Origin: Mycobacterium sp. GA-1199
Lineage (GTDB): Bacteria > Actinomycetota > Actinomycetes > Mycobacteriales > Mycobacteriaceae
Assembly: GCF_001500045.1 (NCBI RefSeq)
Contig: NZ_LQIX01000053.1
Coordinates: 186,001 to 250,000 of the forward strand
Direction of reading: 5' to 3'
Length of the DNA stretch: 64,000 bases
Shown: piece after piece, positions 24,749-32,693 of the stretch
How the letters are laid out: each line of letters starts with the position of its first letter
How positions within the stretch are numbered: the stretch's first letter is position 1
Translations under genes and position numbers: made by a program
The notes under the pieces: generated by a model
Seen by the model: the letters and a program-made list of their open reading frames with translations, nothing else
Databases searched by the model: none
What the model was told of the DNA's origin: nothing

Positions 24749-25102
24749 ATGAACCCAACCGAGCACGACGAGGAGACCGAGGAGAGGCGTGACACGATCG
24801 TGTGGGGTTTCTTCCGCTCGGAATTCGCCGGACCGATCTATGTCGACTGGCCGATCGACCGGCGCCTGGACGCCTACCTGTTACATCACGGGCCGGCCGA
24901 GCTTCTGATCGACGGCTCCGCCTACGACGAGTTGCTCGAGCACGTCATGGCCAACACGGGGTGGCGCAGCGAAAGGGCATCCTGCCACCGTTCAAAGCAA
25001 TTCATCATGGCGAAGCCGGTCATGTCGAATGACGGCACCGGGGAATCGCGTCAAGCGCCGTCAACTGCTCCGTCATCACGACCCCCACCGACAGCCAGCT
25101 GA
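24749..25102 (+). CDS. small hypothetical protein in the dormancy island
   Basis: A 117-residue protein starting 36 bases after pps. The first 70 or so residues look protein-like (TIVWGFFRSEFAGPIYVDWPIDRRLDAYLLHHGPAELL...), acidic and possibly folded; I avoid a name because I recognise no family. The last 45 residues are Ser/Pro/Thr rich. Its final 52 bases overlap the convergent kinase gene, so the natural C-terminus could be shorter or shifted by a frameshift. Probably co-transcribed with pps from the DosR promoter. Confidence 0.5.
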   Translation: MNPTEHDEETEERRDTIVWGFFRSEFAGPIYVDWPIDRRLDAYLLHHGPAELLIDGSAYDELLEHVMANTGWRSERASCHRSKQFIMAKPVMSNDGTGESRQAPSTAPSSRPPPTAS

Positions 25103-26583
25103 AATATCCGGTGCGCCTGGTTCACCGATTCCTCAAGCGGATGAGCGGTGTCGATTCGGTGGAATGGGCCCGTGCCTGCGTTCTCGCCGAGCGCGACGGC
25201 GATCTGTGGTGTCGCATCCGAACTCGACGGCCCTCTGGCCACGACCCGTTGGGCGGCCTGCGACGGTGAGAGCGCACACACGAAATGCACTAGCGCCGAA
25301 GAGGTCTCGGTAGCCAGTCGGTACGCCCTCTCCTGTTGCTGCGCATCGCGCCAGGTGCCGTCGAGCACAACTGTCTGACCGGTGGACAGCAGCGCACGGG
25401 CTCGACGCAGCACCTCGTCATAGACGGCGCGCACGTTCTCTGGTGCATACAGTCCCTCGTGCAGCTCGCCGACCTGCCCGGCGATGACGCCGGACCGTTG
25501 TAGCTCGCGGCGCACCGCGTCGGTGGAGATGACCCGGGCGTTCACTTGTTCTGCCAGGCCGTGCGCGACGGTGGTCTTGCCGGTTCCCGGACCGCCGCCG
25601 ACGATGACCAACCGGACGGTGCACGATCTCAGGTGGGCGAGAGCGATGTCGAGATGGCGTATCGCGTCGGCCGCCGCTTCGCTGTGCCCTTGATCGACGC
25701 GGATGCAGTCCACCTTGGCCCGCACCACGGCGCGGTACGCGACGCTGAACTCCCTCAGGGACCGCGGTGCTGGGTCGTCGGCCCGTCGCAGGTACTCGTC
25801 GAAGAAGTGCTCGGCGAGGTCTTTGCGGCCGAGGAACTCCAGGTCCATCGCGAGGAAGGCGGCGTCGTCGACACCGTCGACGTAGCGCAGTCGATCATCG
25901 AATTCGAGGCAGTCCAGCAGCACCGGACCGTCAGGCGTGCAGAAGATGTCCTGTGTCAGCAGGTCCCCGTGACCGTCGACGACGCGGCCCGACGCGATCC
26001 GCTGCGCGAACAGTTGGTCACGGCCGGCCACGTACCGGTCGGCCAGGCGTGTGACCTCGCGAAGCGTCGCCTCGGGGATGACGCTGTCGACGTATCGCCT
26101 CAGCTCAGCGAGATTCTGGTGCCAGCGATCCGAGATCACCGCAGCCGTCGCCTGTTCGTCGATCTGTGGGCCCCGTAGCGCCTCCCGGTGGAACCGCGCC
26201 AATCGGTCCGCGATGGCGGTGAGGTATCCGTGGACGGCATCACCGTTGCGGACGAGCGCGGCGAGCCGGGCGGATTCGGGATATCGACGCATCACGATGA
26301 CGGGTTCGGCGGGCTCTCCCGGCGCGGCGAAGTGGCCGACACCGAGATAGCTGTCGGGCGCCAACCTGCGATTCAGGGCCACTTCGCGTTGACACGCCTG
26401 CTCGCGAAACTCGCGGGTGCCGAAGTCGAGGAAGTCCGTGACGATCGCTTTCTTCGTTTTGTATGCGCGGTCCCCGATAAGAGCAACCAGCCCCGTGTGT
26501 GTCTCGTGAATCTCTGCGTGAAGATTCCCGTTGGCGCTGGCCGAGTCTCGACGGGTGCTGGCAGTGACCGACGCGGTCGTCAT
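25051..26583 (-). CDS. phosphotransferase/AAA two-domain kinase (Rv2004c-like)
   Basis: A 510-residue protein with two kinase folds, like M. tuberculosis Rv2004c, a DosR-regulon member. The N-terminal part (about 20-315) is an aminoglycoside phosphotransferase-like fold with HGDLLTQDIF (205-214) as catalytic loop and FDDRLRYVDGVDD further on. The C-terminal part (about 322-500) is a P-loop kinase with Walker A GGGPGTGKTT (329-338), of the gluconate kinase/zeta-toxin-like type. The substrate is unknown. ATG 26583 is used. A degenerate DosR-like palindrome lies about 33-52 bases upstream. Confidence 0.88.
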   Translation of the reverse strand: MTTASVTASTRRDSASANGNLHAEIHETHTGLVALIGDRAYKTKKAIVTDFLDFGTREFREQACQREVALNRRLAPDSYLGVGHFAAPGEPAEPVIVMRRYPESARLAALVRNGDAVHGYLTAIADRLARFHREALRGPQIDEQATAAVISDRWHQNLAELRRYVDSVIPEATLREVTRLADRYVAGRDQLFAQRIASGRVVDGHGDLLTQDIFCTPDGPVLLDCLEFDDRLRYVDGVDDAAFLAMDLEFLGRKDLAEHFFDEYLRRADDPAPRSLREFSVAYRAVVRAKVDCIRVDQGHSEAAADAIRHLDIALAHLRSCTVRLVIVGGGPGTGKTTVAHGLAEQVNARVISTDAVRRELQRSGVIAGQVGELHEGLYAPENVRAVYDEVLRRARALLSTGQTVVLDGTWRDAQQQERAYRLATETSSALVHFVCALSPSQAAQRVVARGPSSSDATPQIAVALGENAGTGPFHRIDTAHPLEESVNQAHRIFQLAVGGGRDDGAVDGA

Positions 26584-26615
26584 ATCTAGACCTTCTCGCA
26601 GCCACGCTCTCGGTA

Positions 26616-26635
26616 ACAGGGTCGAAAGACCTTTA
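26616..26635 (-). promoter_or_regulatory. degenerate DosR-like box before the Rv2004c-like gene
   Basis: The minus strand reads AAAGGTCTTTCGACCCTG at its core, matching the central 14 bases GGGACTWWAGTCCC at 10 positions. It shares the CTTTCG centre with the copies at 17225 and 27607. Its position just upstream of a Rv2004c homologue supports it; the score alone would not. Confidence 0.4.
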
Positions 26636-26658
26636 CCGCGAATAAAGCCCGACCGTGA

Positions 26659-27540
26659 TCAGCTCGGTCGGCACACCATGACCGGAACGGTGGCGTGTTG
26701 CAACAGATTCAACGCGGTCGACCCCAAGATGGCGCTGGCGAGCGCGGGCTTCCCGTGACTTCCGACCACCAGCAGCTGCGCGCCGTCGGCGTGACACCGA
26801 TCGATGAGTGCCGCAGCCGGCTTCGCGTGTTCGACGAAACACGGTGCGGAAACCTGTGCGTAGCGCTGGTTGAATCGGTCGACATCATTGGTCAGCTGCG
26901 CCCATTCCGCCGTTTCGAGCGCATCCCAGTCGATCAGAAGCGGCAGTCGTGTGGCGACCGCGCGCAGCGGCGACGACGTCGATCGTACGGCCGCCAACTT
27001 CGCGTTGAACCGTTCGCAGAATTCGAATGCGTTCTCCAGAGCGGCCAGAGAGGACGGTGTCCCGTCCACCCCGACGACTACCGGATCGGCGGTCGGCACC
27101 GCGTTGGACCCTCGCCAAGCGACAACGGGGCAATCGGCGCGCGTGGCGACGGCCAGTGTCGTCGAACCCAGCAAGAGTGCACCCGCAGTGGTGACTTCGT
27201 CGTTTCCGACAACGATCATCCGTGCCCTCTTGCCGAGCTCCACCAGTACCTCGGCGACCGGAACATCGGTGGACAGAGTCGTCACCTCGAGTTCGCGGTC
27301 CTGTGAGCGCACGATCTCCTCCGCGCGGCGCAGAATTTGGTCGGCACTTTCGCGTTGCTGCGCGAGGACGGCCGCTCGCATCGCGGCGACGGTGTCTGTC
27401 AGGTTGTGCCCGACGGCCGGTAGCGCGTGCACGATGTGCAACGACGTCTCGTACCTCGATGCCACCGCCGCCGCCCATCGCGCCGCGTTGAGCGCCGCAT
27501 CGCTGCCGTCCACGCCTACCACTACCGCACCTGTCCGCAT
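26659..27540 (-). CDS. universal stress protein, double domain (Rv2005c-like)
   Basis: A 293-residue protein of two tandem Usp domains (about 5-145 and 155-292). Both start with the GVDGS/GVDGT motif. Both carry ATP-binding signatures of the G-2x-G-9x-G-S/T type (VVGNDEVTTAGALLLGST in part, and VVGSHGKPALASAILGST). The double Usp arrangement and the neighbour gene match M. tuberculosis Rv2005c-Rv2004c of the DosR regulon. Usp proteins of this class bind ATP and modulate growth arrest. ATG 27540 is used. A DosR-like box sits 67-86 bases upstream. Confidence 0.92.
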   Translation of the reverse strand: MRTGAVVVGVDGSDAALNAARWAAAVASRYETSLHIVHALPAVGHNLTDTVAAMRAAVLAQQRESADQILRRAEEIVRSQDRELEVTTLSTDVPVAEVLVELGKRARMIVVGNDEVTTAGALLLGSTTLAVATRADCPVVAWRGSNAVPTADPVVVGVDGTPSSLAALENAFEFCERFNAKLAAVRSTSSPLRAVATRLPLLIDWDALETAEWAQLTNDVDRFNQRYAQVSAPCFVEHAKPAAALIDRCHADGAQLLVVGSHGKPALASAILGSTALNLLQHATVPVMVCRPS

Positions 27541-27606
27541 CCGAACTCCTGTCTTCGAGATTCGTTAGCCCGTGAAGTGATGATGACCGGTGCCGCGTGC
27601 TCCGGC

Positions 27607-27626
27607 GTAGAGGCGAAAGTCCCTGG
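27607..27626 (-). promoter_or_regulatory. putative DosR box before the first universal stress gene
   Basis: The minus strand reads CCAGGGACTTTCGCCTCTAC. The GGGACTTT half is perfect to consensus and the other half is degraded. It lies in the 89-base gap between the two usp genes, upstream of the one starting at 27540. It is nearly identical over 14 bases to the box before the devS-like gene. Confidence 0.5.
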
Positions 27627-27629
27627 ACT

Positions 27630-28505
27630 TCAGCGCCGCGCGATGATGACCGGCATGCGTGACGCCTGCGCGACCGCCGAGCTGACCGATCCGAGCAACA
27701 TCCCGGCGAACCCGCCGAGACCACGGCTGCCCACCACGAGGAGCTGGGCGCGCTCGGATTCCTCGAGCAGCCGGCGGGCTGCATTGCCGGGGCCGGCGAT
27801 GCGCTGAACGACGACATCGGGGTAGCGCTCGTTCCACCCGGCAAGGTATTGCGCCAGTTTCTCTTCCGGCCGTGCGCTGCCTTCTCGTGCGCCGGAATCT
27901 GCGGTGCCCGTCCATGTGTGAACGGCGAGCAGCCCTACGCCGCGACGATCGGCCTCGCCGAAGGCGATCTCCGTTGCCAGCTCCGAGGCGGGCGAGCCGT
28001 CGATACCAACCGCCACCGGGGCCGTCGCGGGATGATCCATCAGGGGGTCCTCGTCATGGATCACCGCCACCGGACAGTGCGCATGGTGCACAAGACCGGA
28101 GCTGACCGAGCCCAGGAGCAGACCTGTCACACCCCCCAGGCCGCGGCAGCCGACGACGATCAACTCGGCGCCCCCGGACAGGTCGATCAGTTCGGGAACC
28201 GTAGAACCGGTGAGGACGCGGTGCGTGACCTCGATGCCGGGCGTGGCGCCGAGGGCATCGCTCACGAGCCCCAGAGCGTCGTCGATGACGGCCTTCCCAC
28301 GGCGCTGCCGCTCGGTGGCGAACTCACCGGACGTCGGCAGGTCCACCCATGCGCCATTCGACGGCAGCACATGGACGACGGTCAAGGGCACACCACGCAA
28401 CGCTGCGTCGCGCGCTGCCCAGTCGGTCGCTACCCGAGAGGACGGAGACCCGTCCACTCCCACCACAACCCCCCGCGGGGCCGGGTTCGCTGTGGTCAAG
28501 CTCAT
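27630..28505 (-). CDS. universal stress protein, double domain (Rv1996/Rv2005c-like)
   Basis: A 291-residue protein of two Usp domains (about 10-150 and 160-291), each with a GVDGSP/GIDGSP start and a G-2x-G-9x-G-S motif (VVGCRGLGGVTGLLLGS; VVGSRGLGGFAGMLLGS). Both ATP sites look intact. A strong GGAGGAGGAG precedes the ATG at 28505. It is a paralogue of the product of the gene downstream, and both belong to the DosR-type island. Expected role: ATP-binding stress protein in non-replicating cells. Confidence 0.92.
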   Translation of the reverse strand: MSLTTANPAPRGVVVGVDGSPSSRVATDWAARDAALRGVPLTVVHVLPSNGAWVDLPTSGEFATERQRRGKAVIDDALGLVSDALGATPGIEVTHRVLTGSTVPELIDLSGGAELIVVGCRGLGGVTGLLLGSVSSGLVHHAHCPVAVIHDEDPLMDHPATAPVAVGIDGSPASELATEIAFGEADRRGVGLLAVHTWTGTADSGAREGSARPEEKLAQYLAGWNERYPDVVVQRIAGPGNAARRLLEESERAQLLVVGSRGLGGFAGMLLGSVSSAVAQASRMPVIIARR

Positions 28506-28570
28506 CTCCTCCTCCTGACCGACGTCGAGTAAGCCACGCCCCCGATGCTCGTCGGTGAGCGGGGCGTACC

Positions 28571-28590
28571 GAAGAGTCGAAGGTCACCAC
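28571..28590 (-). promoter_or_regulatory. weak DosR-like sequence before the second universal stress gene
   Basis: The minus strand reads GTGGTGACCTTCGACTCTTC, related to the boxes at 17225 and 27607 (shared CTTCGnCTCTTC) but with only 9 of 14 core matches to the DosR consensus. It lies 66-85 bases before the ATG, the same distance as in the sister usp gene. Confidence 0.3.
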
Positions 28591-28633
28591 CTGCCGATGG
28601 ATCCGACTGGTGCCTTAGCGAACGCCTCGCGGT

Positions 28634-29323
28634 TCAGGCGCCGCTGCGCGTGTCGATGACACGCGTTGCGACGTCCGCGAGCTTGACGTTGCTGTCCTGG
28701 GAGAGTTGTTTGAGCATCTCGAAGGCCCGCACCTCGTCGACGCCGTAGCGCTCCATGATGATGCCCTTGGCCTGCCCGATGCGATCTCTGGTGGCCATCG
28801 CCGACTTCAGCTGTTCACCTTCTCGGCTGGCCAGGATCGCCGCCGCGGCGTGTGCGGCCAGGACCGTGCCGATGATCTCGTCGTCGGCATCGAAGGCGCG
28901 CGCTTTCGAACCGAACATGTTGAGCGCTCCGGCGGTGCGCTCGGCGGTATAGAGCTTGATCGACAGACCGCTGAGGACGCCGTGCTCGACCGCGGCCGCG
29001 GCGTATAGCGGCCAACGCTCTTCCGTCCGGAAGTCATCGGTCCGCAGAATCGATTCGTTCAGCGCGGCGTCCACGCAGGGTCCCTCACCGAATTGCATCT
29101 GGATCTCGTCGAGTGTGTGGGGCAGCTCCGACGTCCCGGCCAGCGATTCGAACTTGCCTCCCCTGCCGATCAGCAGCACGCCCACCGTGTCCGCACCGGG
29201 CAACAGTTCGCGCGCGGTGGCCGTGACGTCGTTCAGGACGTCGTCGACGGTGCGCGGGGGAGCAGACGCCCGTGCCAGCTCGGCCATCCGCTCGGCCAGT
29301 TCATGCGTACGAGGCTGCGTCAT
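28634..29323 (-). CDS. GAF-ANTAR RNA-binding regulator
   Basis: A 229-residue protein with an N-terminal GAF sensor domain (about 20-155; QMQFGEGPCVDAALNE is typical) and a C-terminal ANTAR domain (about 165-222; ATRDRIGQAKGIIMERYGV). ANTAR domains bind paired-hexaloop RNA and cause antitermination. Mycobacteria have several GAF-ANTAR proteins. The chosen ATG 29323 gives the MTQPRTHELAERMAELA start; the in-frame start at 29482 adds an unlikely tail. It closes the dormancy island. Its target transcript is not evident. Confidence 0.88.
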   Translation of the reverse strand: MTQPRTHELAERMAELARASAPPRTVDDVLNDVTATARELLPGADTVGVLLIGRGGKFESLAGTSELPHTLDEIQMQFGEGPCVDAALNESILRTDDFRTEERWPLYAAAAVEHGVLSGLSIKLYTAERTAGALNMFGSKARAFDADDEIIGTVLAAHAAAAILASREGEQLKSAMATRDRIGQAKGIIMERYGVDEVRAFEMLKQLSQDSNVKLADVATRVIDTRSGA

Positions 29324-29531
29324 GGCCTGAAGTCTTCCCTTTCGGGCGTCGGCGTACACGATTGTTTGGCGTTCTCGGTAGTGGGCATGTCGTGGTTCAA
29401 GCTCGGGTGACGGTCGACCGTTACTCGCGCTGAGGTCTCGTCGGTTCAGACAGGAGCCGGCGGGGCCGACCTCTTCGGACATGCGCGGGAGGTCACTCTC
29501 TTAGTTGTAGTACCGTCTGGGTCATCGGCTT

Positions 29532-29548
29532 CGGCGGTCCCACCGCCG
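29532..29548 (+). repeat. small GC hairpin in the carotenoid oxygenase leader
   Basis: CGGCGGT (29532-29538) and ACCGCCG (29542-29548) form a 7-bp stem with a 3-base loop, ending 34 bases before the ATG of the carotenoid oxygenase gene. It may be a leader hairpin or simply a GC-rich coincidence. Confidence 0.4.
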
Positions 29549-29582
29549 AGACCCCCGAGTTTCATCGGCGGAAGGGCCTGAC

Positions 29583-31109
29583 ATGGGCAGCGCGAATGTG
29601 GAGATCGTCGGTAAGTACCTCTCGACGCTTTCGGACGACGACGACCACCCGTACCGCACCGGACCCTGGCGTCCCCAGAACACGGAGTGGTATGCCGACG
29701 ACCTCGCGGTGGTCGCCGGCGAGATACCCTCCGACCTCGACGGTGTCTACCTGCGCAACACCGAGAATCCGCTGCATCCGGCACTGAAGTTCTACCACCC
29801 TTTCGACGGCGACGGGATGGTGCACATCGTCGGGTTCCGCGACGGAAAAGCCTTCTACCGCAATAGGTTTGTCCGCACCGACGGTCTGCTCGCCGAAAAC
29901 GAGGTTGGCGGACCGCTGTGGCCCGGGCTGGCCGAGCCGATCGAGCTGGCCAAGCGCGATCACGGCTGGGGCGCGCGGACCCTGATGAAGGACGCGTCGA
30001 GCACCGACGTCATCGTGCATCGCGGCGTCGCTCTCACCAGCCATTATCAGTGCGGCGATCTCTACCGCATCGACCCGTTCTCCGGCGACACCCTCGGCAA
30101 GGAGGACTGGAACGGCCGGTTCCCCGCGGACTGGGGCGTCTCGGCGCACCCGAAAGTCGATGATCGCACCGGCGAGCTGTTGTTCTTCTCGTACAGCAAG
30201 CAGGACCCGTATATGCGCTACGGCGTCGTCGACGAGGGCGGCGACCTCGTCCACCTCACCGACATCCCACTTCCCGGCCCGCGGCTGCCGCACGATATGG
30301 CGTTCACCGAGAACTACGCGATCCTCAACGACTTTCCGATGTTCTGGGATCCCAAGCTGCTCGAAGCCGGCATCCACTTCCCGGGCTTTCACCCCGACAT
30401 GCGGTCGCGGTTCGCCGTGATCCCCCGCCGCGGCGGGCCATCCGACATCCGGTGGTTCGAGGCGGATCCGACGTTCGTGCTGCACTTCACCAACGCTTTC
30501 GAGGACGGTGACGAAATCGTCCTCGACGGCTTCTTCGAAGGCGACCCGTCTCCGGTCGACACGGGGGCGGGTGACCGTTGGCAGCGAGCGTTTCGGTTCC
30601 TTGCGTTGGACCGGTTGCAGACTCGGCTGCACCGCTGGCGGTTCAACCTCGTCACTGGGCAGACCACCGAGGAGCAACTCACCGACACCATCACCGAATT
30701 CGGCATGATCAACAGCGGTTACGCCGGGCTGCCCTACCGCTACACGTACGCCGCCACCGGCAAGCCGGGCTGGTTCCTGTTCGACGGCCTGGTCAAACAC
30801 GACCTGCACACCGGTGCCGAACAGCGGTTCAGCTTTCCCGACGGCGTGTACGGCAGCGAAACCGCGATGGCGGCGCGTCCGGGGGCCACCGCCGAGGACG
30901 ACGGATACCTGGTCACGCTCACCACCGACATGACCGCCGACGCCTCCTATTGCCTGGTGTTCGACGCGGCGAGGGTCGATGACGGACCGGTCTGCAAACT
31001 GGCACTGCCGGAACGGATTTCCAGCGGGACGCACTCGACGTGGGCTCCGGGTTCGGAGCTGCGACGGTGGCGGGAGACCGACGCGGCCGCCACGACCGTC
31101 GGCCTGTAG
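29583..31109 (+). CDS. carotenoid cleavage oxygenase (Rv0654-like)
   Basis: A 508-residue RPE65/carotenoid oxygenase-family protein, a seven-bladed propeller with a non-haem Fe(II) that cleaves carotenoid or stilbenoid double bonds. The four iron histidines can be placed at His189 (SAHPK), His237 (LPHDM), His301 (LHFTNAF) and His484 (GTHSTW). Other family motifs are LDGVYLRNTENP, FDGDGMVHIV and FPDGVYGSE. The start is ATG 29583. The next gene, an HxlR regulator, begins on the base after its stop, so the regulator probably controls this enzyme. Confidence 0.92.
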   Translation: MGSANVEIVGKYLSTLSDDDDHPYRTGPWRPQNTEWYADDLAVVAGEIPSDLDGVYLRNTENPLHPALKFYHPFDGDGMVHIVGFRDGKAFYRNRFVRTDGLLAENEVGGPLWPGLAEPIELAKRDHGWGARTLMKDASSTDVIVHRGVALTSHYQCGDLYRIDPFSGDTLGKEDWNGRFPADWGVSAHPKVDDRTGELLFFSYSKQDPYMRYGVVDEGGDLVHLTDIPLPGPRLPHDMAFTENYAILNDFPMFWDPKLLEAGIHFPGFHPDMRSRFAVIPRRGGPSDIRWFEADPTFVLHFTNAFEDGDEIVLDGFFEGDPSPVDTGAGDRWQRAFRFLALDRLQTRLHRWRFNLVTGQTTEEQLTDTITEFGMINSGYAGLPYRYTYAATGKPGWFLFDGLVKHDLHTGAEQRFSFPDGVYGSETAMAARPGATAEDDGYLVTLTTDMTADASYCLVFDAARVDDGPVCKLALPERISSGTHSTWAPGSELRRWRETDAAATTVGL

Positions 31110-32033
31110 ATGGCCACTCCCGAGCGCGTGTCCGAGCCGAATGCCGTCGCCCGCATGCTCGAATTGCTCGGTGACGAATGGGCGCTGCTCGTCATGCAAC
31201 AGTCACTACTCGCGGCGACCCGGTTCGGTGACTTCAAGTCTCGCCTGCCGATTTCCAACTCCGTGCTGACGGCGCGGCTTCGGACGCTGACGGATGCGGG
31301 ACTGCTCGAGCGTCGTCAATATCAAGACCGGCCTCCGCGTTTCGAGTACCTCGGCACTCGGTGCGGCCGGTCGCTGTGGCCCGTGCTGCTGTCGATCTGG
31401 GACTGGGAGCGTCGCTGGGTGCCCGACCACGCCGAGCCGCTGCCCGCCATGCGTCATACCGCATGCGGCGCCGATTTCACCCCGATGGTGACGTGCCGTT
31501 CGTGCGGCGAGAGCGCCGACGACAAAGACGTTGTCCCGCAATGGGGTCCGAGCGGATCGTGGGAGCGGTCGGTGCCCGCCGCGGCCTCGACGCGCCGGCG
31601 CTCGGAGGCCGATCAGCACGCCGCGGCCGGCCTGTTCCCGCAAACGATGAGCGTCATGGGGAACCGCTGGGGCTTCGCACTGCTGGTAGCGGCGTTCGTC
31701 GGCGTCCGTCGGTTCACCGACTTTCAAGCCCAGCTCGGCGCGCCCCCCGGGTCGATCGCCGACCGGCTGGCCATCTTCACCGCGAACGGCGTGCTGGTCG
31801 ACGTCGGCAATCGGTACGAGCTGACCGAGAAGGGCCGCGCCCTCTTCCCGGTTCTGGTCTCGGCCCTGCAGTGGGCTCAGCGCTGGTTCACCGACCTCGA
31901 CGGGCCCGCGGTCGTGCTGACCCACACTGCCTGCGGAGGCCGTTTCTCCGCCGTCTTCGCGTGCGACCGGTGCGGCCGACCGCTGACCGGGGCGCATGTC
32001 TCCATGGAGAAAATTTCTTCGAAAATTTTCTAG
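31110..32033 (+). CDS. double HxlR-type transcriptional regulator with two Cys clusters
   Basis: A 307-residue protein with two winged-helix HxlR domains in tandem (about 8-100 and 170-262). Each is followed by a short Cys cluster: TACGADFTPMVTCRSCGES at about 113-131 and TACGGRFSAVFACDRCGRP at about 277-295. The domain sequence LLGDEWALLVMQ...FGDFKSRLPISNSVLTARL is a standard HxlR signature. The Cys clusters look like small zinc ribbons. Its start abuts the carotenoid oxygenase stop. The last codons run through an AT-rich palindrome, and the stop lies inside the CIRCE element of hsp20. Confidence 0.85.
   Translation: MATPERVSEPNAVARMLELLGDEWALLVMQQSLLAATRFGDFKSRLPISNSVLTARLRTLTDAGLLERRQYQDRPPRFEYLGTRCGRSLWPVLLSIWDWERRWVPDHAEPLPAMRHTACGADFTPMVTCRSCGESADDKDVVPQWGPSGSWERSVPAAASTRRRSEADQHAAAGLFPQTMSVMGNRWGFALLVAAFVGVRRFTDFQAQLGAPPGSIADRLAIFTANGVLVDVGNRYELTEKGRALFPVLVSALQWAQRWFTDLDGPAVVLTHTACGGRFSAVFACDRCGRPLTGAHVSMEKISSKIF
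32008..32031. repeat. AT-rich 9-bp palindrome at the end of the HxlR gene
   Basis: AGAAAATTT (32008-32016) and AAATTTTCT (32023-32031) are exact complements around a 6-base loop, strikingly AT-rich in GC-rich surroundings. It encodes the last residues of the HxlR protein and touches the CIRCE left arm. It could help end the upstream transcript or serve as an UP-like promoter segment. Confidence 0.7.
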
Positions 32034-32056
32034 CACTCTCTGATGTCGAGTGCTAA
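32030..32056. promoter_or_regulatory. CIRCE operator (HrcA site) of hsp20
   Basis: CTAGCACTC-N9-GAGTGCTAA matches the CIRCE consensus TTAGCACTC-N9-GAGTGCTAA at 17 of 18 fixed positions with the exact 9-base spacer. It is the classical binding site of the heat-shock repressor HrcA. It lies 75 bases upstream of the hsp20 GTG and covers the stop codon of the preceding gene. TAAACT at 32054-32059 could serve as a -10 element. Confidence 0.92.
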
Positions 32057-32130
32057 ACTTGCAGGTGCGCACAGTAATTTGGCTGCCCGCCAGGGTGGCG
32101 GGCTCTGAGTGGCATAGGAGGTGGATTGCT

Positions 32131-32580
32131 GTGCTTCGCTTTGATCCGTTCACTGAACTTGATGCTCTGACCCGGGGCCTGCTGACGAACCAGACCGGAT
32201 CAAATCGTTCCCCCCGGTTCATGCCGATGGACCTGTGCAAGGTCGACGACCACTACCTGCTGACCGCCGATCTGCCCGGCGTGGATCCCGGCTCGGTCGA
32301 CGTCAACGTCGACAACGGCACCCTGACCATCTCCGCACACCGCACGGCCCGCTCCGACGAAGGTGTGCAGTGGCTGGCCAACGAGCGATTCTTCGGCACC
32401 TACCGTAGGCAGCTGTCCCTCGGCGAAGGCATTGATGCGACGAAGATCTCGGCGACCTACGAGAACGGCGTGCTGTCCGTGACCATCCCGATGGCCGAAC
32501 GCGCCAAGCCGCGCAAGATCGACGTCGCCCACGGCGGCGATCAGAAGTCGATCGAGACAACCACCGTCGAAGCCGGGTAA
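32131..32580 (+). CDS. hsp20: Hsp20 / alpha-crystallin small heat shock protein (18-kDa antigen type)
   Basis: A 149-residue small heat-shock protein, most like the mycobacterial 18-kDa antigen (Hsp18). It starts LRFDPFTELD and has the PMDLCKVDDHYLLTADLPGVD crystallin entry. The ACD ends in the conserved ATYENGVLSVTIP, then AERAKPRKI carrying the C-terminal anchor. These proteins form oligomers that hold unfolding proteins. GTG 32131 is chosen because AGGAGG lies 9 bases upstream; the open frame from 32050 would cover the promoter. The CIRCE element upstream indicates HrcA control of heat-shock induction. Confidence 0.93.
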   Translation: MLRFDPFTELDALTRGLLTNQTGSNRSPRFMPMDLCKVDDHYLLTADLPGVDPGSVDVNVDNGTLTISAHRTARSDEGVQWLANERFFGTYRRQLSLGEGIDATKISATYENGVLSVTIPMAERAKPRKIDVAHGGDQKSIETTTVEAG

Positions 32581-32591
32581 CCGCGCCTAGT

Positions 32592-32648
32592 CGAGACTGC
32601 GGTCAGATCGCGTTACCAACCCGATCCTGCGATCTGACCGCAGTTTCG
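32592..32648. terminator. long stem-loop after hsp20, copy 1 of a dispersed palindrome
   Basis: ACTGCGGTCAGATCGC (32596-32611) is perfectly complementary to 32629-32644 around a 17-base loop. The stem extends outward to 32592/32648 with one G-T wobble (CGAGACT against AGTTTCG). It follows the hsp20 stop by 11 bases and could end its transcript, though no T-tract follows. The outer arm CGARACTGCGGT recurs, inverted, at 52890-52951. Confidence 0.75.
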
Positions 32649-32693
32649 GCGTGTCTACGCGTTCCTCTGCGACAGATCTACGCATCCGCGCCG

